Shown piece after piece: positions 1-7,729 of a stretch of DNA of 28,330 bases; within the stretch, counting starts at the first letter, position 1; every line of letters begins with the position of its first letter. The position numbers and the translations under genes were made by a program. The DNA comes from Verrucomicrobia bacterium UBA1629. Lineage in GTDB: Bacteria; Verrucomicrobiota; Kiritimatiellia; RFP12; UBA1067. A model generated the notes under the pieces. That model made no database searches, was not told where the DNA came from, and worked only from the letters and a program-made list of their open reading frames with translations. The stretch is taken from NCBI GenBank assembly GCA_002321305.1, contig DCMF01000061.1, positions 5,107 through 33,436 of the forward strand, written 5' to 3'.

Positions 1-78
1 GAATTGTCGAGTGATCGAATGGGCGAAGGGGCGGAGCGCAATTCAAGAATTCGTGATTCAGAAATTCGAAGATTTCCC
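1..78 (+). repeat. 8-bp-period tract inside ispG
   Basis: The first half reads as successive 8-mers GAATTGTC, GAGTGATC, GAATGGGC, GAAGGGGC and then decays. The second half carries ATTC cores at about 8-bp spacing (AAGAATTC, GTGATTC, AGAAATTC), which is the reverse-complement form of GAATnnTC, so the orientation flips near base 38. It is AT-richer than the flanking DNA and stays in the ispG frame. The left end is outside the window. Confidence 0.7.
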
Positions 79-255
79 AAGGTCGCCGTCATGGGCTGCG
101 CGGTGAACGGGCCGGGCGAGGCGAAGGGGGCGGACATCGCGCTCTGCGGCGGCGCGGGCGAGTTCCTGCTGTACGTGCGCGGGCGGTTCGTCGAGAAGGT
201 TTCGGAGTCGGAGGCTGTCAGAAAGGTGGTGGAGCATGTCGTTTCTTTTGAATAA
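1..255 (+). CDS. ispG: 4-hydroxy-3-methylbut-2-enyl diphosphate synthase, C-terminal part (cut by window edge)
   Basis: The reading frame is open from the first base and ends with TAA at 253-255, so this is a 3' fragment. The stretch KVAVMGCAVNGPGEA is the hallmark C-terminal motif of IspG (GcpE); its Cys is the third ligand of the [4Fe-4S] cluster and is followed by the conserved GPGE. By family, IspG converts MEcPP to HMBPP in the MEP isoprenoid pathway, to which ispE (25662-26492) also belongs. The residues just before the motif are unusual: bases 1-78 are an 8-bp-period repeat tract that replaces the ordinary helix-to-strand linker with a charged low-complexity segment. The next gene starts inside the last 20 bp, so the two are probably cotranscribed. 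Any apparent TTG or ATG start near the window edge is an artefact of truncation. Confidence 0.93.
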   Translation, partial: ELSSDRMGEGAERNSRIRDSEIRRFPKVAVMGCAVNGPGEAKGADIALCGGAGEFLLYVRGRFVEKVSESEAVRKVVEHVVSFE

Positions 256-1744
256 CTTTGCGCCGTTCGCGGTTGCGGCGGTCTCGTCGGCCGTCGTGTG
301 GATGTTCGGCGGCACGCGCGGCGGGCTGCTGATCCCGGTCGTGCCGTGGCTGGTCGTCCTGCTGGTCGAGGTCCTGTTCTGCTTCCCGCAGCGGCGTCCG
401 AACGAGACGACCTACGAGGCGCGCGCGCGGGTCTGGCACGCGCTGAAGAAAGACCCGGTCGCGTGGATCGCCCTCGGCCTCTTCGTGCTGCTGCTGATCC
501 CGTTCGTCAACAACGGGCTGTGTCCCGTCTGCGACGCGAAGAGCCTCGCCGAGGGGCTGCCGGCGGACCCGCCCGTGCCGATCCTGCCGTTCTGCGTGGA
601 TCGCATCGACCACCTGAACGTCGTCCTCTGGTTCGCGCTTGCGCTGTCGTCGCTTCTCGTCGTGCGGCACGCGCTCACGCGACACGGCAAGCGGCTCGTG
701 CTGGAGCTGATCGTCTGGAACGGCACGGCGCTGGCGGCGCTCGGCTTCCTGCAGAGCGCGCTCGGCGCGCCGGGCCCGCTCTGGAGCACGGCGAGCGGCA
801 CGGGTTCGGTCGGCGACTTCTTCGCGACGTTCGGCTATCCGAACATGGCCGGCGACTACTTCACGACGCTCTTCGGCCTCGCGCTCGCGCTCTGGCGGCG
901 GAATCTCGACGACCTGCGCGACGCGCACCGCACGAAGGACATCTCGTCCGCCGCCGCGCCGCGTCCGCGCATGTTCTGGACGAAGCACTACTTCCTCATC
1001 CCGGCGGTGATCTTCTTCTACGCGGCGCTGAACACGCTCTCGCGCGCGGCGATCCTGCTCGTCACGCTCTCGGCGGTCGTCTTCTTCGTCCACTCGTTCG
1101 TCTCGTTCGTCGCGCACAAGCGCAAGGCCGACCGCGTGCGCGCCGGGGCTTGGACGGCGCTGGGGCTTGGCGTCGTCATCTTCCTCTCGTGCCTCTTCGC
1201 GCCGAAGGGGCTCCAGCGCGAGGTCAACACGCTCGGCACGACGGAAGTCCTCGACCGCGTGACGGGGCGCGGCCAGTACCATGCGCGCGTCGCGACGGAG
1301 ATCTGGAAGGATCACGTCCTCTTCGGCTGCGGCGGCTGGGGCTACATCCACTTCTGCATCCCGAAGATGACGCCGCAGGAGCGCAAGCAGATCCAGGTCG
1401 TCGGCGGCATCAACGTGCACAACGACCACCTCCAGTTCCTCGCCGAGCACGGGCTCGTCGGGTTCGGGGCGCTCGTCGCGATCGTCATCCTCCTGCTGTG
1501 GCCGGTCGGTCAGGCCTGGCGGCTTCTCGCGCGAGAGGCGCGGTTCAGGACGGGACGTGACGCGCCGCCGAAGCCCGTGCAGGTCTTCGCCCTGCCGGCG
1601 CCGGCGTTCTTTGTGCTCGTCACGGTCGCCTGCACGCTCATCCACGCCTTCGGGGACTGTCCCCTGCGCTCGCCGGCGGTGCTGACGCTCTTCTTCGTCT
1701 CGCTCGCCGCCATCCCCGGCTTCCTGCCGCGAAAGGACGCATGA
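236..1744 (+). CDS. O-antigen ligase / polymerase family membrane protein
   Basis: This 502-residue protein has many hydrophobic segments (about ten or more) separated by short basic loops, typical of the Wzy/WaaL family (PF04932). Two family signatures are visible: an SRAA motif near residue 269 at the start of a membrane helix, and HNDHLQFLAEHGLVGF near residue 395, the conserved loop-helix that ends the large periplasmic loop. Such proteins join or polymerise lipid-linked glycans at the periplasmic face of the inner membrane. The ATG overlaps the end of ispG by 20 bp, and the stop overlaps the next ATG (ATGA), so it belongs to a translationally coupled envelope cluster with an acyltransferase and a glycosyltransferase. 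Whether it is a ligase or a polymerase cannot be told from sequence; other bacterial O-glycan ligases share this fold. Confidence 0.85.
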   Translation: MSFLLNNFAPFAVAAVSSAVVWMFGGTRGGLLIPVVPWLVVLLVEVLFCFPQRRPNETTYEARARVWHALKKDPVAWIALGLFVLLLIPFVNNGLCPVCDAKSLAEGLPADPPVPILPFCVDRIDHLNVVLWFALALSSLLVVRHALTRHGKRLVLELIVWNGTALAALGFLQSALGAPGPLWSTASGTGSVGDFFATFGYPNMAGDYFTTLFGLALALWRRNLDDLRDAHRTKDISSAAAPRPRMFWTKHYFLIPAVIFFYAALNTLSRAAILLVTLSAVVFFVHSFVSFVAHKRKADRVRAGAWTALGLGVVIFLSCLFAPKGLQREVNTLGTTEVLDRVTGRGQYHARVATEIWKDHVLFGCGGWGYIHFCIPKMTPQERKQIQVVGGINVHNDHLQFLAEHGLVGFGALVAIVILLLWPVGQAWRLLAREARFRTGRDAPPKPVQVFALPAPAFFVLVTVACTLIHAFGDCPLRSPAVLTLFFVSLAAIPGFLPRKDA

Positions 1745-2562
1745 CCTTCATCCAGAGACACGCCTACGCCATCGGCTGTGCCGTGGCGGCCTGCGTCTGG
1801 CCGTTCCTCGGCAAGCGCCGGCGCATCGCCGTCGAGAACATCCTGCGCGCGAAGGTCACGGACGACCCGAAGGAGGCGCGGCGGATCGCGAAGCGCTCGC
1901 TCTGCCACCTGGCCGGGCACATCGGCGAGGCCCTGTTCGTGCCGGCGGTCGTCACGCGGGAGAACTACCGCGACCATCTCGACACGTCGGGCGTCTCCGA
2001 CGCGAACGTGAAGCTGCTGCTGGACTCGCCCGGCCGGCCGATCCTGCTCGTCTCGTCCCACCACGGCGTCTGGGAGGCGGCGACGAACATCCTCTCGTTC
2101 GCGCGGCCGATGATTGCCATCGCGCGCGTCCAGAACAACCGCCTCGTCGCGAAGTGGATGAAGAGGCACCATTTTCGAGGCCCCGTCACGGTCGTGAGCA
2201 AGAACCACGGCTTCACGCCGGTGGTGCTGGAGCAGTGGCGGCGCGATGGCGCCGCGATGACGATCCTGATGGATCAGCACGCGGGGAAGGGAGCGCCGCT
2301 CACGTTCTTCGGTCGTCCGGCGCGGACGTACACGACGGCGGCGCGTCTCGCGATGCGGACGGGCTGCCCGATCGTCGTCGGCTCCTTCGTGCGCGTCGCG
2401 CCCTACCGCTACCGCCTCGTCGCGTCCGGCGACCCGATCGTCCTCTCGAAGGCGGACGACCGCAATGCCGCGACGCAGCTCCTGAACGACCGTCTGGAGG
2501 CGGCGATCCGCGAGTATCCCGAACAGTATCTCTGGCTGCACAGGAGGTGGCGCGATGACTAA
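1741..2562 (+). CDS. Lysophospholipid / lipid A acyltransferase, LpxL (HtrB) family
   Basis: This 273-residue protein has a short N-terminal hydrophobic anchor and the LpxL-type catalytic motif: His107 followed four residues later by Glu112 in SSHHGVWEAA (HX4E). Further family marks are MDQHAGKG, the downstream LTFFGRPA segment, and the C-terminal QYLWLHRRW. LpxL-type enzymes transfer a secondary acyl chain from acyl-ACP to the lipid A precursor at the inner membrane. It is slightly shorter than E. coli LpxL (about 306 residues). The start overlaps the preceding stop (ATGA), and the last 8 bp overlap the next gene. With the O-antigen ligase-like and glycosyltransferase genes beside it, a role in LPS or a related glycolipid is likely; the exact acceptor is not determined. 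Confidence 0.86.
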   Translation: MTFIQRHAYAIGCAVAACVWPFLGKRRRIAVENILRAKVTDDPKEARRIAKRSLCHLAGHIGEALFVPAVVTRENYRDHLDTSGVSDANVKLLLDSPGRPILLVSSHHGVWEAATNILSFARPMIAIARVQNNRLVAKWMKRHHFRGPVTVVSKNHGFTPVVLEQWRRDGAAMTILMDQHAGKGAPLTFFGRPARTYTTAARLAMRTGCPIVVGSFVRVAPYRYRLVASGDPIVLSKADDRNAATQLLNDRLEAAIREYPEQYLWLHRRWRDD

Positions 2563-3778
2563 CGCGACGTTCTCGATGATCTGCGACTTCCTCTGCCTGG
2601 GGCTGAGCTTCGTCTTCCTCTGGTCGACGTTCCTCGTCCTCGTCGGGCTCATCAAGCCGGCGAAGCCGCATCCGAAGGCCGCGCGCAGGCTGAAGTTCGC
2701 CGTTCTCGTCTGCGCGCGCAACGAGGAGTCCGTCATCCGCCTGCCGGTGAAGAGCGTCCTGCTCTCGAAGTATCCGGCCGAGCTGCGCGAGGTGATCGTG
2801 CTGGCGGACAACTGCGCCGACCGCACGGCGGAGGCGGCGCGCGCGGCGGGCGCGACCGTCTGGGAGAAGACGGTGCCGAGCCGCGGCAAGGGCGACGTGC
2901 TGGCGTGGGGCCTGCAGAAGCTGCGGGCCGAGCGCACGTGCGACGCGGTCGCCGTCTTCGATGCGGACAACATCTGCTCCGACGGCTGGTTCGACGCGGT
3001 GAACGACGCGCTGCAGGACGGCGAGACGGTCGTGACGGGCCGCCGCCGCTCGTCCAACGCGCGCGCGAACGTGATCTCCGGCTGGTACACGGTCTACTGG
3101 GACATGATGAACGAGCTCTCGAACCGCGTGCGGACGAACCTCGGCCTGTCGGGCAAGCTGACGGGCACGGGCTTCGCGTTCCTCCTCTCCGCGCTCGGGC
3201 CGGAGGGCTGGCGGACGCAGACGATGGTCGAGGACGTCGAGTTCACCGTCCAGACGAACCTGCGCGGCGGCCGCGTCGCCTACGTGCCGGAGGCGGACTA
3301 CGCGGACGAGCAGCCCGTGACCGTGCCGTACATGTGGCGGCAGCTGCGCCGCTGGGCGACGGGCGGCTGGCAGGTCGTGCGCCTGTATTTCCCGACGTGG
3401 ATCCGCGCCTTGCGCGCGCACCCGTCGCTGCGGCTGTTCGACAGCTTCTTCGCGATCCTGACGGGGATGTCCGTCGCGTTCGTCCTCCTGTTCAACTTCC
3501 TCGCGCTCTTCGTGCGGCTCGCGTGCGGCTCGGCCGACGCGGCGGCCGTCCACTTCTTCTTCGGCGTGTTCCTCTTCGTCTTCGTGATGGGGTGGTTCAC
3601 GGCGTGGGCGGCGGTCGCGCTCTCGCCCCAGAAGCGCCGGCCGCGCGTCGCGTCGATCCTGACGTTCCCCGTGTTCTCGCTCGTCCTTTCGGCGTCCGTC
3701 CTCTACACGCTCGTGCGGCCGACGCGCCGCTGGAAGCCGATTCCGCACGGAGACCTTCACATGAACAAGGAACACTGA
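2555..3778 (+). CDS. Membrane glycosyltransferase, family 2
   Basis: This 407-residue GT2 protein starts with one hydrophobic helix (about residues 8-30). A GT-A catalytic domain follows with ARNEE, ADNCADRT, a DxD metal/nucleotide-sugar motif (Asp136-Ala-Asp138), an ED pair at 226-227 and a QxxRW motif at 263-267 (QLRRW). The C-terminus has about three membrane helices. The QxxRW motif is typical of processive or polyprenyl-linked GT2 enzymes such as cellulose, hyaluronan and poly-GlcNAc synthases. It overlaps the acyltransferase gene by 8 bp and ends 2 bp before dapL. The donor sugar cannot be read from the sequence; an envelope polysaccharide or glycolipid is the likely product. Confidence 0.86.
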   Translation: MTNATFSMICDFLCLGLSFVFLWSTFLVLVGLIKPAKPHPKAARRLKFAVLVCARNEESVIRLPVKSVLLSKYPAELREVIVLADNCADRTAEAARAAGATVWEKTVPSRGKGDVLAWGLQKLRAERTCDAVAVFDADNICSDGWFDAVNDALQDGETVVTGRRRSSNARANVISGWYTVYWDMMNELSNRVRTNLGLSGKLTGTGFAFLLSALGPEGWRTQTMVEDVEFTVQTNLRGGRVAYVPEADYADEQPVTVPYMWRQLRRWATGGWQVVRLYFPTWIRALRAHPSLRLFDSFFAILTGMSVAFVLLFNFLALFVRLACGSADAAAVHFFFGVFLFVFVMGWFTAWAAVALSPQKRRPRVASILTFPVFSLVLSASVLYTLVRPTRRWKPIPHGDLHMNKEH

Positions 3779-3780
3779 CC

Positions 3781-4977
3781 ATGCTGCACGTCAACGAAAA
3801 CTACGCCCAGATCAAGCCCACCTACCTCTTTGCCGAGATCGCCCACCGCGTCGCGGCCCATCAGGCCGCGCACCCGGAGGCGCAGGTCATCCGCCTTGGC
3901 ATCGGCGACGTGACCGAGCCGCTCGCGCCGAGCGTCATTGCCGCGCTGCACAAGGCCGTGGACGACGAGGCCGGCAAGGGCGAGAGGTTCTACGGCTACG
4001 GCCCCGAGCAGGGCTACGCCTTTCTGCGTGAGAAGATCGCGGCGGTCGACTTCCGGGCGCGCGGCATCGACATCTCGGCGGACGAGATCCTCGTCTCGGA
4101 CGGCGCGAAGTGCGACTGCGGCAACTTCCAGGAGCTGTTCGGCGCGGACGTCAAGGTCGCCGTCGGCGATCCCGTCTACCCCGTCTACGTCGACACGAAC
4201 GTGATGGCCGGGCGGCACGGCATCCAGCTCCTGCCGTGTACGAGGGCGAACGGCTTCGTGCCGGGTCCGGACGGCTGCGCGGCGGACATCGTCTACCTCT
4301 GCTATCCGAACAACCCGACGGGCGCGGTCGCGACGAAGGCCCAGCTGCAGGCGTGGGTCGACTGGGCGAACGCGAAGAGGGCGCTCATCGTCTTCGACGC
4401 GGCCTACGAGGCGTTCATCCGCACGCCGGGCATCCCCCACTCGATCTACGAGTGCGCGGGCGCGAAGACGTGCGCCGTCGAGATCCGCTCGTACTCGAAG
4501 ACGGCGGGCTTCACCGGCATCCGCTGCGGCTACACGGTCGTCCCCGACGGGCTCGTCGCGTACAATGCCGACGGCACGGCGGTGCCGCTCCGCCCGATGT
4601 GGACGCGCCGCCAGACGACGAAGTTCAACGGGGCGTCCTACCTGACGCAGCGCGGCGCGGAAGCCGTCTACTCGCCGGAGGGCCAGGCGGAGACGAAGGC
4701 GACGATCGACTTCTACCTCGAAAACGCCCGTCTCATGAAGGAGGCGCTGCTCGCCCTCGGCTACGCGGTGACGGGCGGGACGGATTCGCCGTACCTCTGG
4801 GTGGACGTGAAGGGCGACAGCTGGGCGTTCTTCGACCGGCTCCTGAAGGAGGCGAACGTCGTCACGACGCCGGGCGCCGGCTTCGGCGCGGCGGGCGAGG
4901 GCTACATCCGCATCAGCGCGTTCAACTCGCGCGCAAACGTCCTCGCGGCGATCGAGCGGCTGAAGAAGGTTCTGTAG
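3781..4977 (+). CDS. dapL: LL-diaminopimelate aminotransferase
   Basis: This 398-residue protein begins with NENYAQIKPTYLFAEIA, the characteristic DapL N-terminus, and carries YGYGPEQGY, CYPNNPTGA and the PLP lysine Lys240 in SYSKTAGFTG. DapL converts tetrahydrodipicolinate directly to LL-diaminopimelate using glutamate, bypassing the succinylase/acetylase branches. The product feeds peptidoglycan and lysine. It is the route used by Chlamydiae, several other PVC lineages and plants, which helps place this genome. The ATG is 2 bp after the glycosyltransferase stop, so it is probably the last gene of the envelope transcript. A separate promoter follows its stop codon. Confidence 0.95.
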   Translation: MLHVNENYAQIKPTYLFAEIAHRVAAHQAAHPEAQVIRLGIGDVTEPLAPSVIAALHKAVDDEAGKGERFYGYGPEQGYAFLREKIAAVDFRARGIDISADEILVSDGAKCDCGNFQELFGADVKVAVGDPVYPVYVDTNVMAGRHGIQLLPCTRANGFVPGPDGCAADIVYLCYPNNPTGAVATKAQLQAWVDWANAKRALIVFDAAYEAFIRTPGIPHSIYECAGAKTCAVEIRSYSKTAGFTGIRCGYTVVPDGLVAYNADGTAVPLRPMWTRRQTTKFNGASYLTQRGAEAVYSPEGQAETKATIDFYLENARLMKEALLALGYAVTGGTDSPYLWVDVKGDSWAFFDRLLKEANVVTTPGAGFGAAGEGYIRISAFNSRANVLAAIERLKKVL

Positions 4978-5002
4978 CCGGTTGCGGCGAAGCCGCGAAA
5001 AG

Positions 5003-5011
5003 TGGTATAAT
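5003..5011 (+). promoter_or_regulatory. Extended -10 promoter (leaderless) for the TPR-like membrane protein operon
   Basis: TGG followed by a perfect TATAAT at 5006-5011. A weak -35 candidate (TTGCGG, 4982-4987) lies 18 bp upstream, within a small GC hairpin. Only 8 nt separate TATAAT from the ATG at 5020, so transcription should start at or within 1-2 nt of the start codon. Confidence 0.75.
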
Positions 5012-5019
5012 TCCCGACC

Positions 5020-5829
5020 ATGATAACGTTGATTGTAGCGATTGCCGTCGGCTGCGGCGGCTTTTCCCTCGCCTACTTCGCGGGGGACTGGGGAACCGGG
5101 TGGAGCGTCTTCGCGGGCGTGCTCGGGTTCGGTGTGTTTCAGGGCGTCGCCGGCTTCCTGATCCAGCGGCGCGTCAAGGCCGAGATGGAGAAGGTGCAGG
5201 CCATTCTCCTCGCCGGGCAGAAGCGGCTGCAGGCGAAGATGCAGCGCTGGCAGATGCGTCCGCCGAGTTCCGTCGCCGCCGCGCAGAAGGAGGTGTTCGA
5301 GGACACGAAGGCCTTCGTGAAGGAGGCTTTGGCCCAGACGGAGACGCTGCGCCGCTTCACGCCGTGGGTGCCGCTGATGAGCCGCCAGATCGCGACGGCC
5401 CAGCTGCAGCTCTCGTGGATGGTCAAGGACTTCAAGACCGTCGACCGCCTCATGCCGAAGGCGATCTGCCTTGACCCGACGATGTGCTGCATCAAGATGG
5501 CGCGCCTCTACATGCTGGAGAGGCCGGCGGCCGAGATCGCGAAGGTCTACCGCAAGGCCGCCGGGCGCGTGCGCTATAACGGCAACGTCCTCCTCGCCGC
5601 GACGATGAGCTGGATCCAGGTGCAGCGCGGCGATGCGGACGGCGCGTTCAAGACGCTGACGGACGCCCTGAAGAAGAGCGACAACGAGACGCTGAAGCGC
5701 AACCACGAGACGCTGATGAACAACCGCGTCGCCCACTTCACGAACTCGGGGCTGGGCGACCAATGGTATTCGCTCCTGCTCGAAGAGCCCAAGGTCCACC
5801 AGCAGAGGCCGCGCAGTGTCTACAGGTAG
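5020..5829 (+). CDS. Membrane protein with TPR-like helical domain, unknown function
   Basis: This 269-residue protein has two N-terminal membrane helices (about residues 2-20 and 28-50). A Lys/Arg/Gln-rich, probably coiled segment follows (about 50-80), then an alpha-helical region resembling degenerate TPR repeats; phrases such as MARLYMLERPAAEIAKVYRKA fit a helix-turn-helix pattern. I do not recognise a named family. It is first in an operon with a MurU-AmgK-type fusion gene and an unknown 693-residue protein, so a link to the cell envelope is possible but unproven. The ATG sits 8 nt after a TATAAT box with no room for a Shine-Dalgarno site, so translation is probably leaderless. The stop (TAG, 5827-5829) directly abuts a 9-bp-period tract. 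Confidence 0.75.
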   Translation: MITLIVAIAVGCGGFSLAYFAGDWGTGWSVFAGVLGFGVFQGVAGFLIQRRVKAEMEKVQAILLAGQKRLQAKMQRWQMRPPSSVAAAQKEVFEDTKAFVKEALAQTETLRRFTPWVPLMSRQIATAQLQLSWMVKDFKTVDRLMPKAICLDPTMCCIKMARLYMLERPAAEIAKVYRKAAGRVRYNGNVLLAATMSWIQVQRGDADGAFKTLTDALKKSDNETLKRNHETLMNNRVAHFTNSGLGDQWYSLLLEEPKVHQQRPRSVYR

Positions 5830-5831
5830 GG

Positions 5832-5948
5832 GTTTGGGAGGTTTGGAAAGTTTGGGAGGTTTGGAAAGTTTGGAAGGTTTGGAAGGTTTGGGAAGTTTGG
5901 AAGGTTTAGATGGTGTGGGAGGTTCAGGAGGTTTGGAAGGTTTGGTGA
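5832..5948 (+). repeat. 9-bp-period tract, GTTTGGAAG type, 12-13 units
   Basis: Twelve consecutive 9-mers from 5832 to 5939 match GTTTGGAAG with few changes (GTTTGGGAG, GTTTGGAAA, GTTTAGATG, GTGTGGGAG, GTTCAGGAG), plus a partial thirteenth unit. The tract starts 3 bp after the TAG stop of the membrane protein and runs to the start of the next coding region. It supplies purine-rich GGAGG/GGAAGG strings just before the likely GTG start at 5945. Because 9 is a multiple of 3, one frame stays open and would encode a Gly-Leu-Glu/Ser-Leu-Gly tripeptide repeat. Confidence 0.92.
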
Positions 5949-7729
5949 GAAAAGCCGTTGTCCTCGCCGCCGGGCACGGGACGCGCCTGAGGCCGTTCAC
6001 GTGCGCGACGCCGAAGCCGCTCATGCCCGTCTGGGGCGAGACGATGCTCGACCGCGTCATGTCCCTCCTGCGCGCACGCGGCGTCGAGGATTTCGTCGTC
6101 AACGCCCACCACCTGCACGAGCAGATCCGCGCGTGGAGCGACGCCTACCGCCACGACGCGCAGTCGCGCGGCGAGAAGATCCGCCTCACGGTCAGCGACG
6201 AGCCGGAGATCCTCGGCAGCGGTGGCGCGCTCAACCCGATCCGCGACTGGATCGCGGGCGAGCCGTTCTGGCTCGTCAACGCCGACATCGTCGCTGAGAA
6301 CGTGCCCGACCTGGGCGCGGCGTTTGCGGCGGTGCGGACGGCGGACGACGTGCTGGGCGTCTGCCTCGTCGGCGAGACGGGTCCGCGCACGGTCGAGGTC
6401 GAGCCGGAGTCGGGCTTCGTCACGAACTGGAAGAGCGACGACGCGGGGCTGGACGGCACGTACACCTACTGCGGCGTCGCGATCCTGAAGCCGCGCGTCC
6501 TTGACTTCGTGAATCCGGAGGGCTTCTCGTCGATCGTCTCGGCCTACGAGCGGGCGATGATGGCGGGCCACTTCATGAAGACCGTCCGTTCGGACGACCT
6601 CCTGTGGGAGGACGCGGGGACGGTCGCGCGCTACGTCGACCTGAACCGCGACGGCGACGACAACGCCTTTGCGGACATCCCGCAGCTCAAGGCGACGGGC
6701 GCGAAGGACTTCGCCTTCCTCGGCGCGCGCGGCAGCGACCGCGTCTTCTTCGGCTGCGACCGGGGCGTCGCGATCCTCTACGACGACGGCAACCGCAAGG
6801 AGAACGGCAAGTACGCGGGGCACGCGCGCTGGCTGAAGGCGAAGGGCGTGCCGGTGCCGGACGTCCTGTTCGACGACCCGGCGACGAAGACGCTTGTCCT
6901 GTCGCATGCGGGCGTCGAGAAGAAGATGACGCTGGAGGAGTACGTGAAGGTCGTCGAGGCGCTCGCGGCGTTCAACGCGCTCGGCGCAGAGCCCGACCTG
7001 CCCGACCTGCTGCCGCCGTTCGACGGCGAGACGTGGGCGTGGGAACACGACCTCTTCGCGCAGCACTGCCTCGGCACGCGCTTCAGGCGCGAGCTGCCGG
7101 CGGCGGTGCGCGCGGAACTCGGCAACGTCGCGGCGATCCTGGAGAAGGAGCCGAAGGCGCTCGTCCACCGCGACTTCCAGTCCACGAACATCCTCTGGAA
7201 GAACGGACGCCTCGCGTTCATCGACTTCCAGGGCATGCGCCTGGGGCCTGCGGCCTATGACCTCGCCTCGCTCGTCTACGATCCCTACGCGACGTTCACC
7301 GAGGGCGAGCGGCGCGCGCTCGTCGCGCTCTACGCGAAGAGGGCCGGGCGCGCCGAGCTGCCGAAGGTCCTGCCGTATGCGGCCGTCCAGCGGCTTGTGC
7401 AGTGCCTCGGCGCGTACGGGCGGCTCGCGTCCGTCGGCCAGCCGCAGTTCGGCAAGTTCGTGCTGCCCGCGCTGGAGAACCTTCTGGACGCGGCCGACCG
7501 GGCGGGGCTGGACGCGACCGGCGCGCTGGCGGAAGACCTGATCGCCGCCGAGCAGCGCCGCGCCGAACACGGCAAGGCCTGTTCCTGCGGCCATCGCCAC
7601 GCGCCCGGCGAGCCTTGCGCCTGCGGCCACAGCCACGCCGACGGCGGCGCGTGCGCCTGCGGCCATGACCATCACCACGGCTCGCCTGTCCCGTGCGGGC
7701 GCGGCAACGCGTCCGCCTCTCCCGCATGA
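5945..7729 (+). CDS. Fused nucleotidyltransferase and sugar kinase (MurU-AmgK type) with Cys/His-rich tail
   Basis: Residues 1 to about 235 are a sugar-1-phosphate nucleotidyltransferase: KAVVLAAGHGTRLRPFT, then PKPLMPVWG, SGGALNP and a VNADI metal site. Residues about 265-540 are an aminoglycoside-phosphotransferase-fold kinase with GSDRVFF, the catalytic loop HRDFQSTN (His408, Asp410, Asn415) and IDFQG (Asp427). This matches a fusion of MurU (MurNAc-1-P uridylyltransferase) and AmgK (anomeric MurNAc/GlcNAc kinase), which together rebuild UDP-MurNAc during peptidoglycan recycling. The tail (546-581) is three 12-residue repeats (CSCGHRHAPGEP, CACGHSHADGGA, CACGHDHHHGSP), likely metal-binding and foreign to this family. 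I chose GTG 5945 because it gives the canonical N-terminus. An in-frame GTG at 5816 would add 43 residues translated from the repeat tract. The stop overlaps the next ATG. Confidence 0.85.
   Translation: MRKAVVLAAGHGTRLRPFTCATPKPLMPVWGETMLDRVMSLLRARGVEDFVVNAHHLHEQIRAWSDAYRHDAQSRGEKIRLTVSDEPEILGSGGALNPIRDWIAGEPFWLVNADIVAENVPDLGAAFAAVRTADDVLGVCLVGETGPRTVEVEPESGFVTNWKSDDAGLDGTYTYCGVAILKPRVLDFVNPEGFSSIVSAYERAMMAGHFMKTVRSDDLLWEDAGTVARYVDLNRDGDDNAFADIPQLKATGAKDFAFLGARGSDRVFFGCDRGVAILYDDGNRKENGKYAGHARWLKAKGVPVPDVLFDDPATKTLVLSHAGVEKKMTLEEYVKVVEALAAFNALGAEPDLPDLLPPFDGETWAWEHDLFAQHCLGTRFRRELPAAVRAELGNVAAILEKEPKALVHRDFQSTNILWKNGRLAFIDFQGMRLGPAAYDLASLVYDPYATFTEGERRALVALYAKRAGRAELPKVLPYAAVQRLVQCLGAYGRLASVGQPQFGKFVLPALENLLDAADRAGLDATGALAEDLIAAEQRRAEHGKACSCGHRHAPGEPCACGHSHADGGACACGHDHHHGSPVPCGRGNASASPA

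Noticed and set aside
4984..4996. Terminator after dapL (GCGGC-GAA-GCCGC)
   Set aside because: Only a 5-bp stem with no T-run; it overlaps the upstream part of the next promoter.
3757..6102. A 781-codon open frame on the minus strand (and similar long antisense frames at 218-1645, 7672-9735 and 11174-13657)
   Set aside because: They lie opposite clearly recognised genes, have Arg/Ala/Asp-rich shadow composition from GC-rich codons, and carry no family motifs.
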